A DNA stretch of 64,000 bases from assembly GCF_013179285.1 (NCBI RefSeq), contig NZ_WVNW01000001.1:1364001-1428000 (forward strand), in the 5' to 3' direction. The position numbers and the translations under genes were made by a program. Numbering within the stretch: the first letter of the stretch is position 1; each line of letters starts with the position of its first letter. This stretch comes from Roseobacter sp. HKCCD6576-2 (lineage in GTDB: Bacteria > Pseudomonadota > Alphaproteobacteria > Rhodobacterales > Rhodobacteraceae). Shown here piece after piece: positions 37,509 to 46,078 of this stretch. Below the pieces are notes generated by a model that ran no database searches, was not told the origin of the DNA, and was given only the letters and a program-made list of their open reading frames with translations.

Positions 37509-37612
37509 CTGGCTCTTCTGATCTGCTGGATGACTGGGGTCAAGAGGCCGGGGGGCCGGTTATTGTGGTTGTGATCCATCCTTTGGCGGATGGGCCGGGC
37601 GATGCCCGCTTG

Positions 37613-38002
37613 TTAGGCTCTGTTCTGTCGGGCATAGGCGGCAAGTTCGCCCCGGCGGCTGAGGCCAAGACGGGTGAGGATGGCATGGACGTGATCTTTG
37701 ACGGTGGCGGGGCTGATCCCCAGATGGCGGGCGATGTCTTTGTTCGACTGGCCTTGCAACAGGCACTGCGCCACCTCGCGCTGGCGCCGCGTCAAACCCT
37801 GGAAGGTGGGGGCCGGCAGGTGGGCGATGATGACCGGCGCCCCGATGATGGCGGTGGTGGTCAGGTCGATCTCCACGTGATGACCAGCTTCGGCCAAGCG
37901 GCCAAGCGCGGGGATGGCACTCCACGCCATAGCGGAACCATCGCGCGCCGTCAGCCCCTCAAGGGCTTGGCGCAGGTTTTCGGCAGATGAAACATCGAAC
38001 AT
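37613..38002 (-). CDS. LuxR-type helix-turn-helix regulator without receiver domain
   Basis: 129 residues from the ATG at 38002. The C-terminal 60 residues form a LuxR/FixJ-type DNA-binding domain: LTRRQREVAQCLLQGQSNKDIA, then HLGISPATVKDHVHAILTRLG. The N-terminal 60 residues do not form a receiver or autoinducer domain. Divergent from the SnoaL-like gene with only 10 bases between start codons, so promoters must overlap the opposite coding regions; the true start may lie slightly elsewhere. Confidence 0.82.
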   Translation of the reverse strand: MFDVSSAENLRQALEGLTARDGSAMAWSAIPALGRLAEAGHHVEIDLTTTAIIGAPVIIAHLPAPTFQGLTRRQREVAQCLLQGQSNKDIARHLGISPATVKDHVHAILTRLGLSRRGELAAYARQNRA

Positions 38003-38012
38003 GGAGGGAAGT

Positions 38013-38381
38013 ATGGCCCAAATTCCGGTGGAAGTGAGTAATTTCTTTTTGTCCATGCAGGCGGGCAAGCCCGGCGCAGCGGCGTTGGAGGCCTGTTTTG
38101 CCGAGGATGCTGTCTATGAAGAACCCTTCACTGGCGAAACGCGCCGCCATGAAGGCCGGGCCGCGATTATCAAGGCAATGGCGCTTGGTTGGGAAATGCC
38201 GATGTTGGACACACGGATCGAGGTGCTGGGCGCGCAGGTCGTGGACGGCGAGGTGCAGGTGGATTGGGCCTGCCACTCACCCTCAATCCCCGGCGGTCGT
38301 GGCAGTGGAAAGAACCGGTTCACGTTGAAAGATGGGCTGATCACGCGATTGATCACCACATTGGATGGGGCCGGGGAATGA
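38013..38381 (+). CDS. SnoaL-like / NTF2-fold protein
   Basis: 122 residues, cone-shaped alpha+beta barrel family: an N-terminal helix followed by AEDAVYEEPFTGETRRHEGRAAI, then strands with EVQVDWACHS and ending in ITTLDG. ATG 38013 follows GGAGGG. Catalytic residues are not assignable; relatives include isomerases, hydrolases and polyketide cyclases. The stop overlaps the start of the decayed DUF1801 gene (ATGA). Confidence 0.75.
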   Translation: MAQIPVEVSNFFLSMQAGKPGAAALEACFAEDAVYEEPFTGETRRHEGRAAIIKAMALGWEMPMLDTRIEVLGAQVVDGEVQVDWACHSPSIPGGRGSGKNRFTLKDGLITRLITTLDGAGE

Positions 38382-38644
38382 CCAGATCGCCGGATGTGGA
38401 TGCATGGCTTGCGGCCTATCACAACCCGATGAAATCGGTTACCGCGCGCGTCTTTCCGAAAACAAAGCAACACGCGCGCTTGATACTCCATAATGGCGCG
38501 GCAACTCCCGGCGGATTTCCGAATCTGGCAGGAGACGGTAAAGAGGCGCGGAGCTTCTGAGTCGCCGCATTCAATGATCTAGACGGGCAAGCTTCGGAAT
38601 TGTCCGCCATTATCCAGGCCTGGTGCACCCTTCGAAACGGTTAG
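38378..38644 (+). pseudogene. Decayed DUF1801 gene with internal deletion and in-frame stop
   Basis: Starts as DUF1801 proteins do (DVDAWLAAYHNPMKSV), then jumps directly to FPKTKQHARLILHNGA and GGFPNLAGDGKEARSF, missing about 35 residues of the usual middle (the ikW-x-aPxF region). An in-frame TGA at 38558-38560 interrupts the chain; the same frame continues as VAAFNDLDGQASELSAIIQAW to the TAG at 38642. It is translationally coupled to the SnoaL-like gene. The family match is from recalled pattern, so wording is cautious, but the continued frame after the stop is directly visible. Confidence 0.7.
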
Positions 38645-39576
38645 CGGCCGTGGGGCAGCGTCCAGTCGATCGCCGGCCCGGCGGGCACGATCCCAAGCGG
38701 GTTGCGGAGCTCCGAGGGCGAGAAATAGCCCTGTTTGTAGATGTCGAATTTGACCGTCTCGGCCACACCCGGCATCTGGTACATCTCGCGGGCATAAGCC
38801 CAGAGGTGTGGGTAATCCATTAACCGCCGGATGTTGCATTTAAACGCATAGTGATAGGCCACATCGAACCGAGCCAGCGTTGGGAAGAGCCTTAGATCCG
38901 CCTCGGTAAAGCGGTTTCCGCAGAGCCAGCGATGATGACCCAGATGTGCCTCGATCTCGTCCAACGTCGCGAAGAGGCGCAGGACGGCGGTATCATATGC
39001 CTCTTGTGTCCGCGCAAACCCGGCGCGGTAGACGCCATTATTCACCTCCGCATAGATCTGCGCGTTCCAGGCGTCGATCTCCGAGCGCAGCGCCTCAGGC
39101 GCAAGGTCGGGGCCGGGGAATGCATCGTTCAGCATTCGCACAATATCGGCGCTTTCGTTCGAGACCGGTTGATCGGTCTCCCTGTCCCACAGAAGCGGCA
39201 CGGTGATCCGCCCGGTATAGGCTGGGGAGGCCAGGGCATAGGCCTGATGCAGCGCAGTGACGCCCTTGAACGGGTCGGCATACGGCCCCGCTTCATCATA
39301 AACCCAGCCCTCCGGCGTCCGCCGTGGCCGGGCATAAGACACGCTGATGGTCTCCGATAAACCCTTGAGGGAAATGGTCAAAAGCGCCCGATGCGCCCAA
39401 GGGCAGTTCCAGGCGGCATAAAGATGATAGCGCCCGGTTTCAGGCCCAAACCCCGACGATCCATCGCGGGTGATCCAGTGCCGGATCGTGGCTTTCTGCC
39501 GCTCATACGCGCCGTTCAGCGTCGTGTCCGGCCCCGGGTCCTCCGCATAATAGACCCCCTCGATCATCACACCCAT
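38641..39576 (-). CDS. Glutathionyl-hydroquinone reductase (YqjG/omega-GST type)
   Basis: 311 residues. The N-terminal thioredoxin-like domain holds the catalytic Cys in AAWNCPWAHRALL. The all-helical GST C-terminal domain contains LRLFPTLARFDVAYHYAFKCN, diagnostic of YqjG/ECM4 proteins. It reduces glutathionyl-hydroquinones, releasing hydroquinone and GSSG. Minus strand, tail to tail with the DUF1801 remnant. Its link to the flanking peptide transporter genes is not obvious. Confidence 0.9.
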   Translation of the reverse strand: MGVMIEGVYYAEDPGPDTTLNGAYERQKATIRHWITRDGSSGFGPETGRYHLYAAWNCPWAHRALLTISLKGLSETISVSYARPRRTPEGWVYDEAGPYADPFKGVTALHQAYALASPAYTGRITVPLLWDRETDQPVSNESADIVRMLNDAFPGPDLAPEALRSEIDAWNAQIYAEVNNGVYRAGFARTQEAYDTAVLRLFATLDEIEAHLGHHRWLCGNRFTEADLRLFPTLARFDVAYHYAFKCNIRRLMDYPHLWAYAREMYQMPGVAETVKFDIYKQGYFSPSELRNPLGIVPAGPAIDWTLPHGR

Positions 39577-39596
39577 GTCGCGCCTCCTTAATCAAA

Positions 39597-39622
39597 CAGG
39601 GCGCATCTCGCGATACGCCCTG
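39597..39622 (-). terminator. Terminator of the first peptide-binding protein gene
   Basis: 7-bp perfect stem CAGGGCG/CGCCCTG with a 12-base loop, about 60 bases past the stop on the minus strand; the minus strand continues TTTGATT. Moderate strength. Confidence 0.6.
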
Positions 39623-39683
39623 CCTTGCTCTGTCTCAAAACGCGCCGGGCGGAGCCGTCCGACAGGCGCGTCCAAAACTCAGA

Positions 39684-41243
39684 TCAGTTTACGGTCACCC
39701 AACGCAGGATGAAGAAGTTATCCGGGCGCTGTGTCAGTTCGATATTGTCGCCAGCGCCCCAAACGAGCGGCTGCACATACATCGGGACATATACCATATC
39801 GTCCTGAATAATCGCGGCGGCCTCATCCAGCATCGCCTGACGTGCGCTGTCATCGATCTCGGATTGGATCATCGGCAGCATTTCGTCGATGCGCGGGTTG
39901 GAATAGCCGCCGAAGTTCCAAGTGCCAAGGCGCTCGCCATTGGTGTGAACCAGGAAGCGGATCGGGTGCTCAGCATCAAAGGTACCGGGTGACCAGCCCA
40001 AGAGATACATGTCGAAATTATCGGCGCGGAGTTCCGGCCAGTAATTCGACACCGGCATGGAGTCCAACTGCGCCTCCAGCCCGATCTGTGCCAGCATCCC
40101 AACCACGGCCTGACAGACGGCTTCGTCGTTCAGGTAACGGTCATTGGGGCAAGAGAGGCCGAAGGAGAACCCATCGGGATAGCCGGCCTCGGCCAGCAAC
40201 CCCCGCGCCGCATCCAGATCGACCTCGGGCCGGGCATCGCGGGCTTCGGAATAGCCGCGCATCGCCGGGCTGACCAACTGGCTCGCCGGTTCCGCATTGC
40301 CGCGCATGATGGTTTGCAGGATCGCGTCGACATTCACCGCATGTGCCACGGCCTGACGCACGCGGACATCGGAGAACGGGTTTGGCGCGCCGGCGTCGCC
40401 GCCGGCGTAAAGCACGTCATGATCATGGGCGAAGCCCAGCATGATCACGCGCGCTTCGATGCCTTGGATCACTTGGACGCCGTCAGAACCTGACAGGCGT
40501 TCGGCATCCTGGATTGGCACCGGATTGATCATATCCACATCGCCCGACAGGAGCGCGGCCACAGCAGTGGCGGAGTTCTGGATCGGGGTCAGTTCGGCGC
40601 GGGTGACATTGTGTTCCACCTCGCCCCACCAACCGTCATAGGGCACCAAGACCGTGGTCAGGCCCGGCTGACGCTCTTGAAGCATGAAGGCGGCCGTGCC
40701 GTTGGCGTTCAAGGTTGCGTGGTTTTCCTCGTCGCGCGCGGGGAGTTCCGCGCCATTGGCGGCGGCCCAGCCACTGTCCATCATCATCCAATTCGCGATA
40801 GAATCCGGGAAAATCGGCTGCGGCGAAGAGGTCATGATGTCGACGGTGAAATCATCCACCACGATCACGTCCGAGACCGGCGAGAACCAGCTTGCTACAT
40901 CGGATTGTTCAGAAGACGCCCGCTGATAGGAGAACAGCACATCTTCGGCATCAAATGCGCTGCCATCGTGGAAGGTCACACCCTGGCGCAGGTTGAAGCG
41001 CCAGCCTTCGCCCTCGCCAATCGGCTCCCAAGAGGTGGCCAGCGCCGGCTCGATCGACATGTCGCGACCGCGGCGGACCAGACCTTCGTAGACATTGTTC
41101 AAGAAACCCAGAACCGGCGCGGAGCTGACCGCATGCGGGTCCATGGTCTGCGGGTCGGTTGTGGTGGCCCAGCGGAAGGTCTCCGCCCCGGCCGTCGTGC
41201 CAAGGCAGAGCGCCATGGCGGTGAGAGTGAGTGCGCGTTTCAT
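39684..41243 (-). CDS. Peptide ABC transporter substrate-binding protein (SBP_bac_5), copy 1
   Basis: Periplasmic oligopeptide-type receptor, 519 residues. ATG 41243 follows AGGGAA and starts a signal peptide (MKRALTLTAMALCLG, cleavage near AGA-ETF). Family segments: DPQTMDPHAVSS, a central PLRxAV-like region with RVRQAVAHAVN, and CPNDRYLNDEAVCQAVVGMLAQIG. It is paralogous to the next gene upstream; both share LLGWSPGTFDAEHP/LLGWGVPTYDSEYI type segments. Probably supplies the DppBC-DF system at 33878-37508. Confidence 0.92.
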   Translation of the reverse strand: MKRALTLTAMALCLGTTAGAETFRWATTTDPQTMDPHAVSSAPVLGFLNNVYEGLVRRGRDMSIEPALATSWEPIGEGEGWRFNLRQGVTFHDGSAFDAEDVLFSYQRASSEQSDVASWFSPVSDVIVVDDFTVDIMTSSPQPIFPDSIANWMMMDSGWAAANGAELPARDEENHATLNANGTAAFMLQERQPGLTTVLVPYDGWWGEVEHNVTRAELTPIQNSATAVAALLSGDVDMINPVPIQDAERLSGSDGVQVIQGIEARVIMLGFAHDHDVLYAGGDAGAPNPFSDVRVRQAVAHAVNVDAILQTIMRGNAEPASQLVSPAMRGYSEARDARPEVDLDAARGLLAEAGYPDGFSFGLSCPNDRYLNDEAVCQAVVGMLAQIGLEAQLDSMPVSNYWPELRADNFDMYLLGWSPGTFDAEHPIRFLVHTNGERLGTWNFGGYSNPRIDEMLPMIQSEIDDSARQAMLDEAAAIIQDDMVYVPMYVQPLVWGAGDNIELTQRPDNFFILRWVTVN

Positions 41244-41380
41244 GCAAGCAATTCCCTGTAAGTGGTTGGCCCGCCGTCCATCGGGGCCTGTGGCAGCCTG
41301 ACGCAGAAGCTGGGCCAGTGTAAAGGCAAAGAGATCACAACGCCGTGATAAGCGCAGTGCGAGACCCCGCCCAAACGCAA

Positions 41381-41406
41381 CAGGGCGCCGCATGCGCGAC
41401 GCCCTG
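41381..41406 (-). terminator. Terminator of the second peptide-binding protein gene
   Basis: 7-bp perfect stem CAGGGCG/CGCCCTG with a 12-base loop, the same stem sequence as the hairpin at 39597, about 25 bases past the stop at 41430. The minus strand then reads TTGCGTTT. Confidence 0.6.
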
Positions 41407-41429
41407 TCGATCAACATTTCAAGCGCGGT

Positions 41430-43019
41430 TTAGTTCGCGGAGAAATACTTGAACTTCACCTGATCGTCCGCATCCACCAGGGTGGACCAGTCATCGCTGA
41501 CCCCCCAGTTCAGGATCTGGTTGTGGATCGGCAGGTAGATCAGCTCTTCCTCGGCCATCTGCCAGAGGCTCGCGATCATGCCGTCGCGCTCGTCCAGATC
41601 GACCTCAGAGGACAGGCCCACAATCATCTCATCCATCACCTCGTTGGAGAAGCCGGTGCCGTTCCAGCTGCCGCGGCCCTCGTCACGCGTGTGATAGAGG
41701 AAGTTGAAGATATATTCGCTGTCATAGGTCGGAACGCCCCAACCCAGCAGGTAGAAATCCGTCTCGCCATTCGCGATCAGCGGGAAATGCTGTGCGCGGG
41801 GCAGGGCGGAGAGGTTCACCGTGATGCCGATCTGAGCGAACATGCCCACGGCCGCCTGACAGATCGCTTCGTCATTGACATAGCGGTCATTCGGGCAGTC
41901 GAGCTGGATCGTGAACCCATCGCCATATCCGGCCTCTTCCATCAACGCGTTGGCTGCGTCGATATTGTATTCGGGATAGGCATCCAACGCCTCGGTCCAG
42001 CCATGAACCGGCGGCGGCAGAACGACACCGGCGGGTGCGGACTGGCCGCGCATTACGACCTGCATGATCGCCTCGCGGTTGATCGCGATATCCATCGCCT
42101 GACGCACCTGCTGGTTGGCCAGCGGGTTCGCGCCCTCCACGTTATCCCGGCTCAGATCTTCTGCGCCGACATTCAGACCGAAGAAGATCACCCGGTTCTG
42201 CGGCGCGGTGGCAAGGCCCAGCCCGTCGGCGCTGGCCACACGGTCGAGGTCCTGCACGGGTACGTCTTGGATGAAGTCCACCTCGCCCGACAGAAGAGCC
42301 GCCACACGGGTCGCGGGGTTCTGGATCGGTGTGAAGATGATTTCGGAGGCCGCCAGCGGGAACTCCCCGATGCCCCAATAATCCTCAAACGCGGTCAGCA
42401 CGGTTTGCGCATCCGCCTGACGGCTTTGCAGCACATAAGGCCCGGTGCCATTGGAGTTGCGCGCGCTGAACGTGTCTTCGCCGCCGGCATAATCTTGCAC
42501 CTCGACCGCGCCGTTTTCCGTCGACCAACCTTCATCCATCATGAAGATATTGGTCAGGTTGTTCGGCAGAAGCGGGTTGGGGCCGTCGGTTTCGATTTCA
42601 ACCGTGTAGGGGCCGGTGGCTCGCACATCGACAACACCGCTCAACAGCTCTCGGAAGTTCGAGTTGTCCGACATCGCGCGGTTCAGCGAGAAGACCGCAT
42701 CGGCGCTGTCGAAGGTCTGGCCCTCATGGAAGGTGACCCCTTCGCGCAGCGTGAACACCCATACATTCGGGTTGTCGCCCGAGGGCTGCCAATCGGTGGC
42801 GAGGGCGGCCTCCATCGCGCCTTCCATATTGCGCAGGATCAGAGGTTCGTAAATCTGGTGGTTCAGCGTTGTGGTCGGGCCCTCATTTTGCGCATGGGGG
42901 TCTTGCGTCAGCGCCTCGGCGGCGCGCGCCCAACGCAGTGTCTCGGCGTCGACCGGGGCGGCGGTCATGGCGGTGGTGGCCAGCAAGGCGGCCGCCATCG
43001 CGGTAAAGCGAAGTGTCAT
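41430..43019 (-). CDS. Peptide ABC transporter substrate-binding protein (SBP_bac_5), copy 2
   Basis: 529 residues. ATG 43019 follows GGGAG and begins a signal peptide (MTLRFTAMAAALLAT, cleavage near VDA-ETL). Family segments: RWARAAEALTQDPHAQNEG, ANQQVRQAMDIAINREAIMQV and CPNDRYVNDEAICQAAVGMFAQIG. Paralogue of the neighbouring gene, clearly diverged, each with its own terminator, suggesting different ligands sharing one permease. A much longer in-frame upstream extension is not coding-like. Confidence 0.92.
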   Translation of the reverse strand: MTLRFTAMAAALLATTAMTAAPVDAETLRWARAAEALTQDPHAQNEGPTTTLNHQIYEPLILRNMEGAMEAALATDWQPSGDNPNVWVFTLREGVTFHEGQTFDSADAVFSLNRAMSDNSNFRELLSGVVDVRATGPYTVEIETDGPNPLLPNNLTNIFMMDEGWSTENGAVEVQDYAGGEDTFSARNSNGTGPYVLQSRQADAQTVLTAFEDYWGIGEFPLAASEIIFTPIQNPATRVAALLSGEVDFIQDVPVQDLDRVASADGLGLATAPQNRVIFFGLNVGAEDLSRDNVEGANPLANQQVRQAMDIAINREAIMQVVMRGQSAPAGVVLPPPVHGWTEALDAYPEYNIDAANALMEEAGYGDGFTIQLDCPNDRYVNDEAICQAAVGMFAQIGITVNLSALPRAQHFPLIANGETDFYLLGWGVPTYDSEYIFNFLYHTRDEGRGSWNGTGFSNEVMDEMIVGLSSEVDLDERDGMIASLWQMAEEELIYLPIHNQILNWGVSDDWSTLVDADDQVKFKYFSAN

Positions 43020-43238
43020 GGTATTGCTCCCTGAAGTGTTATGCGCCTGAGTATGCCCGGGAATTTTCCGTTGGCAAGGCGTGCCGCTCGATCTTGTCGT
43101 CCGAAGGCCCGAGGATTGCCTTAGGATTAACCTATTGAGCTTGCGGAGAAGGCGGCGCGCAAATCTATTGCCCCAAGCCTCCGCGCTGTGGTTCTCTTTG
43201 TGCATTGTGTATCTTTCCCTCAGCCAATGGAGATCTCC

Positions 43239-43865
43239 ATGCGCCCGGTCGAAACCGATGATCTGACAATCGAATTTGACGCCAAGACCTGTATCCATGC
43301 CCGCCGCTGTGTGTTGGGCCTGCCGAATGTGTTCAAGCCGGGCACCAAAGGCGGATGGATCCTGGCCGATCAGGCCGACACCGAGGCGCTGGTCCGGGTG
43401 ATCGAAGCCTGCCCCTCCGGCGCGCTGAGCTACACGCGGAAGGACGGACCGGAGGAGCCGCTGCCGGAGGTCAACACCGCGCGGCTTTGGGAAAACGGTC
43501 CAGTGGAGCTGCATGGTGAGATCGTCATCGGTGATGAGACGCGGAGCCGCGCCACGCTCTGCCGCTGTGGGAAATCGGCCAATAAACCCTATTGCGATAA
43601 CTCCCATATTCAGGCCGGGCTCGAGGCGACGTCGGAACCGGCCTCCAATGATGCGGCGGAACCGTTAGAGGCGCGGGATGGACCGCTGAATGTGCGGGTC
43701 GCGCCGAATGGGCCGGTGATTATCTCGGGCAATCTCGAAGTGGTGGCGGGCTCGGGCCGGCAAGTGGATACCACAACCAAGTTCTATCTGTGCCGCTGTG
43801 GGGCTTCCAGCAACAAGCCTTATTGCGATGGCAGCCACAAAGAGGCTGGTTTCACCACCGACTAG
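43239..43865 (+). CDS. Iron-sulfur protein: divergent ferredoxin domain plus two CDGSH domains
   Basis: 208 residues. The N-terminal 70 residues resemble the Fer4_19 single-cluster domain (DAKTCIHARRCVLGLPNVF, then IEACPSGALSY). Two CDGSH-type 2Fe-2S motifs follow: CRCGKSANKPYCDNSH (with Asn replacing the usual Gly) and CRCGASSNKPYCDGSH. Each has the three-Cys/one-His ligand set. ATG 43239 follows TGGAGA; upstream in-frame ATGs at 43188 and 43227 are less likely. Function is probably redox or cluster transfer; no signal peptide, so cytoplasmic. Confidence 0.9.
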   Translation: MRPVETDDLTIEFDAKTCIHARRCVLGLPNVFKPGTKGGWILADQADTEALVRVIEACPSGALSYTRKDGPEEPLPEVNTARLWENGPVELHGEIVIGDETRSRATLCRCGKSANKPYCDNSHIQAGLEATSEPASNDAAEPLEARDGPLNVRVAPNGPVIISGNLEVVAGSGRQVDTTTKFYLCRCGASSNKPYCDGSHKEAGFTTD

Positions 43866-43979
43866 CTGATGATTGGTCGCGATTGAGGGGCATCGCCTCT
43901 GTGGCGCGGGTGACTTGACCTTGGGACAGTGCCACGCCAAAGACATGGCACATACAGACATTCCCTCAAGCGAGACCGC

Positions 43980-44999
43980 ATGAGAATCACTCTGACGACC
44001 CTGGTGATCGGGGCGATCGGCGCCGCGTTGGCTTGGGCGCTCGGCATCCCAGCACCGTTTTTGACCGGCCCTGCGGCTTTGGTCTCTTTTGCCTCGTTGA
44101 TGGGGGTGAAAACGGACATTCCGATCCCACTCCGTGACACGTGTTTTGTGCTTTTGGGGATCGGGATGGGCGCAGGTGTGACGCCCGAAGTGGTGGAGGC
44201 CGCGCGGCAATGGCCGTTGCCGCTGGTGGTTTTGTCGGTGCTACTTCTGGTGATCTTCTTTGGCGGAGCTTGGAGCGTGCAACGCCTCTTCGCCTATGAC
44301 CAAAATACCGCCCGTTTGGCCGCCACACCCGGGCATCTCAGCTTTATCCTGTCGCTCTCGACCGAGGTGAAAGCAGATATTCCCATCGTTGCGGTGATCC
44401 AGTCTTTGCGCGTGCTGATCCTGACCCTTCTGGTCCCCGCTGTCGTCGCGTTGATCACCGAAGCGGATCTGTCGATGAGCCAATCTCCTATGGCCGCGAT
44501 GCCAATCCTCGCGCTGGCGGGTGTCCTGGTTTTGGCAACCGGCATCGGGTTGATACTGAAGCGCTGGAATGTCCCGGCGGCGCTGCTTCTGGCGGGGATG
44601 GTCATTTCAACCTTGGCGCATGGCGCGGGCGTGGTCGAAGGCGGCATGCCGATTTGGATCGCGGTCCCAACTTTCGCCGTCATGGGCACGCTTATCGGTA
44701 CTCGGTTTTCCGGCGTCACCCTAAACCTTGTGGCCCGCGCGGCCGCGGCGTCGGGTGTTCTGACGGCGCTCGCTCTGGTCACCACGCTGATCGCGGCCCT
44801 ATTGGTCAATCAAATGACCGCGCTGCCGCTTACCGATTTGATGATCGCCTTTGCGCCGGGCGGGTTGGAGACGATGGCGGCGCTCTCGATCATGCTGGGC
44901 GCAGACCCGGCCTTTACCGCGCTGCATCATGTCTATCGATTGCTGTTTCTGACTTTCTTGGTCCCGGCCTTTATCCAGATGGACCGCAAGGAAACCTAA
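43980..44999 (+). CDS. AbrB-family membrane protein
   Basis: 339 residues, about ten helices arranged as two related halves, typical of PF05145 proteins (E. coli AbrB, sometimes mislabelled ammonia monooxygenase). Repeated features are ALGIPAPFLTGPA in the first half and NVPAALLLAGMV in the second, with FAPGGLETMAALS near the C-terminus. The ATG at 43980 has only a weak GAGA upstream. Transport or regulatory role unknown. Overlaps the convergent xthA by 4 bases. Confidence 0.85.
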   Translation: MRITLTTLVIGAIGAALAWALGIPAPFLTGPAALVSFASLMGVKTDIPIPLRDTCFVLLGIGMGAGVTPEVVEAARQWPLPLVVLSVLLLVIFFGGAWSVQRLFAYDQNTARLAATPGHLSFILSLSTEVKADIPIVAVIQSLRVLILTLLVPAVVALITEADLSMSQSPMAAMPILALAGVLVLATGIGLILKRWNVPAALLLAGMVISTLAHGAGVVEGGMPIWIAVPTFAVMGTLIGTRFSGVTLNLVARAAAASGVLTALALVTTLIAALLVNQMTALPLTDLMIAFAPGGLETMAALSIMLGADPAFTALHHVYRLLFLTFLVPAFIQMDRKET

Positions 45000-45778
45000 G
45001 CCGCCAAATCGATCCAGACCGGCACATGGTCCGAGGGTTTCTCCCGGCCGCGTACCTCGTGGTCGATCCGCACATCGCGCATCAGATCGGCGGCTTGCGG
45101 GCTGAGCAGCAAATGATCGATCCGAATGCCGTCATTCTTGTTCCAAGCCCCGGCTTGATAATCCCAAAACGAGTAATGCCCAGGCCCAAACACCCGTGCT
45201 CGGAACGCTTCGGTATAGCCCAGGTTCAAAATCCGCCGAAATGCCGCGCGGCTCTCAGGACGGGCCAGCGCATCTTCTTGCCAGACCTCGGGGCGGGCCG
45301 CGTCCTCATCTTGCGGGATCACGTTGTAGTCGCCCGCCAAAACCACCGGCATTTCGGTGGCCAGCAGCGCCCTTGCATGCGCCTCCATCCGGGCCATCCA
45401 GGCAAGCTTATAGTCATATTTCGGCCCCGGCGCCGGATTGCCGTTGGGCAAGTAGAGGCCGCAGACCCGTACTGCGGCATCCTCTCCCATCACGGTCGCC
45501 TCGATCCAGCGTGCTTGCTCATCGCTTTCATCGCCGGGTAAGCCGCGGACGACATCTTCCAGCGGGTATTTCGACAGGATCGCAACGCCGTTGAAGCTCT
45601 TCTGGCCATGGGTTTCCACATTGTATCCGCGCTCTTCGAAAATCTCGCGCGGGAAGCCCTCATCGACGGTTTTGATCTCCTGCAAGAGCGCCACATCGGG
45701 TTTCGCCTCATCCAGCCAATCGGGAAGGGCCAGGGCCCGCGCCTTGATCCCATTGATGTTGAATGTGGCGATTTTCAT
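44996..45778 (-). CDS. xthA: Exodeoxyribonuclease III
   Basis: DNA-repair 3'-5' exonuclease and AP endonuclease, 260 residues. Motifs: ATFNINGIKAR at the N-terminus, LLQEIKT with the metal-binding Glu, GDYNVIPQ with the catalytic Asp/Asn, and PSDHVPVWI with the final Asp-His pair. ATG 45778; a 29-residue in-frame extension upstream is not needed. Standalone gene. Confidence 0.94.
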   Translation of the reverse strand: MKIATFNINGIKARALALPDWLDEAKPDVALLQEIKTVDEGFPREIFEERGYNVETHGQKSFNGVAILSKYPLEDVVRGLPGDESDEQARWIEATVMGEDAAVRVCGLYLPNGNPAPGPKYDYKLAWMARMEAHARALLATEMPVVLAGDYNVIPQDEDAARPEVWQEDALARPESRAAFRRILNLGYTEAFRARVFGPGHYSFWDYQAGAWNKNDGIRIDHLLLSPQAADLMRDVRIDHEVRGREKPSDHVPVWIDLAA

Positions 45779-46078
45779 TGGCGCATCTCCCTCGGCTCCC
45801 ACCGTTTTGCCTCGACGGATCAGGAATGCCAAGCGCTGACGGGAATTCCCCGAGTTCGAATCCACCTAAGTGGCTTAGGCTTGAGCGCGCGATCCGGTTT
45901 CGTCCCGATGAGGCCCTCGCTCTGCCAAAGCCACACGCGGCCAAGCCCGACAGCGTGCAACCGGCGCTGGCCTCCGATGGCAGTGTCCAGAGCATAAGCC
46001 CCTCGCATCGGTCCCATCTGATGTGGCCCTACCCGATGCGAGCGAAGCGCCCATACGCAACGCCACTAGGCGCTGTTG
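45779..46078. other. 300-base gap, nothing convincing seen
   Basis: Between xthA and the SpoIIAA-like gene. Several short open frames exist on both strands but none has a ribosome-binding site or a recognisable product. A GAGTTCGAATCCACC string at about 45854-45868 looks like a tRNA T-loop, but no arms pair with it. Confidence 0.4.

Noticed and set aside
41523-43034. Long plus-strand open frame (503 codons) opposite the second peptide-binding protein
   Set aside because: It is the antisense shadow of a well-supported SBP gene in GC-rich DNA; no family pattern or ribosome-binding site. The same applies to frames opposite enoyl-CoA hydratase/ALDH (15106-16761), soeA (5051-6313, 6398-7531) and glnA (55286-56212).
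45840-45880. tRNA-like T-loop string GAGTTCGAATCC
   Set aside because: The flanking bases do not pair and no acceptor or anticodon arm is present.
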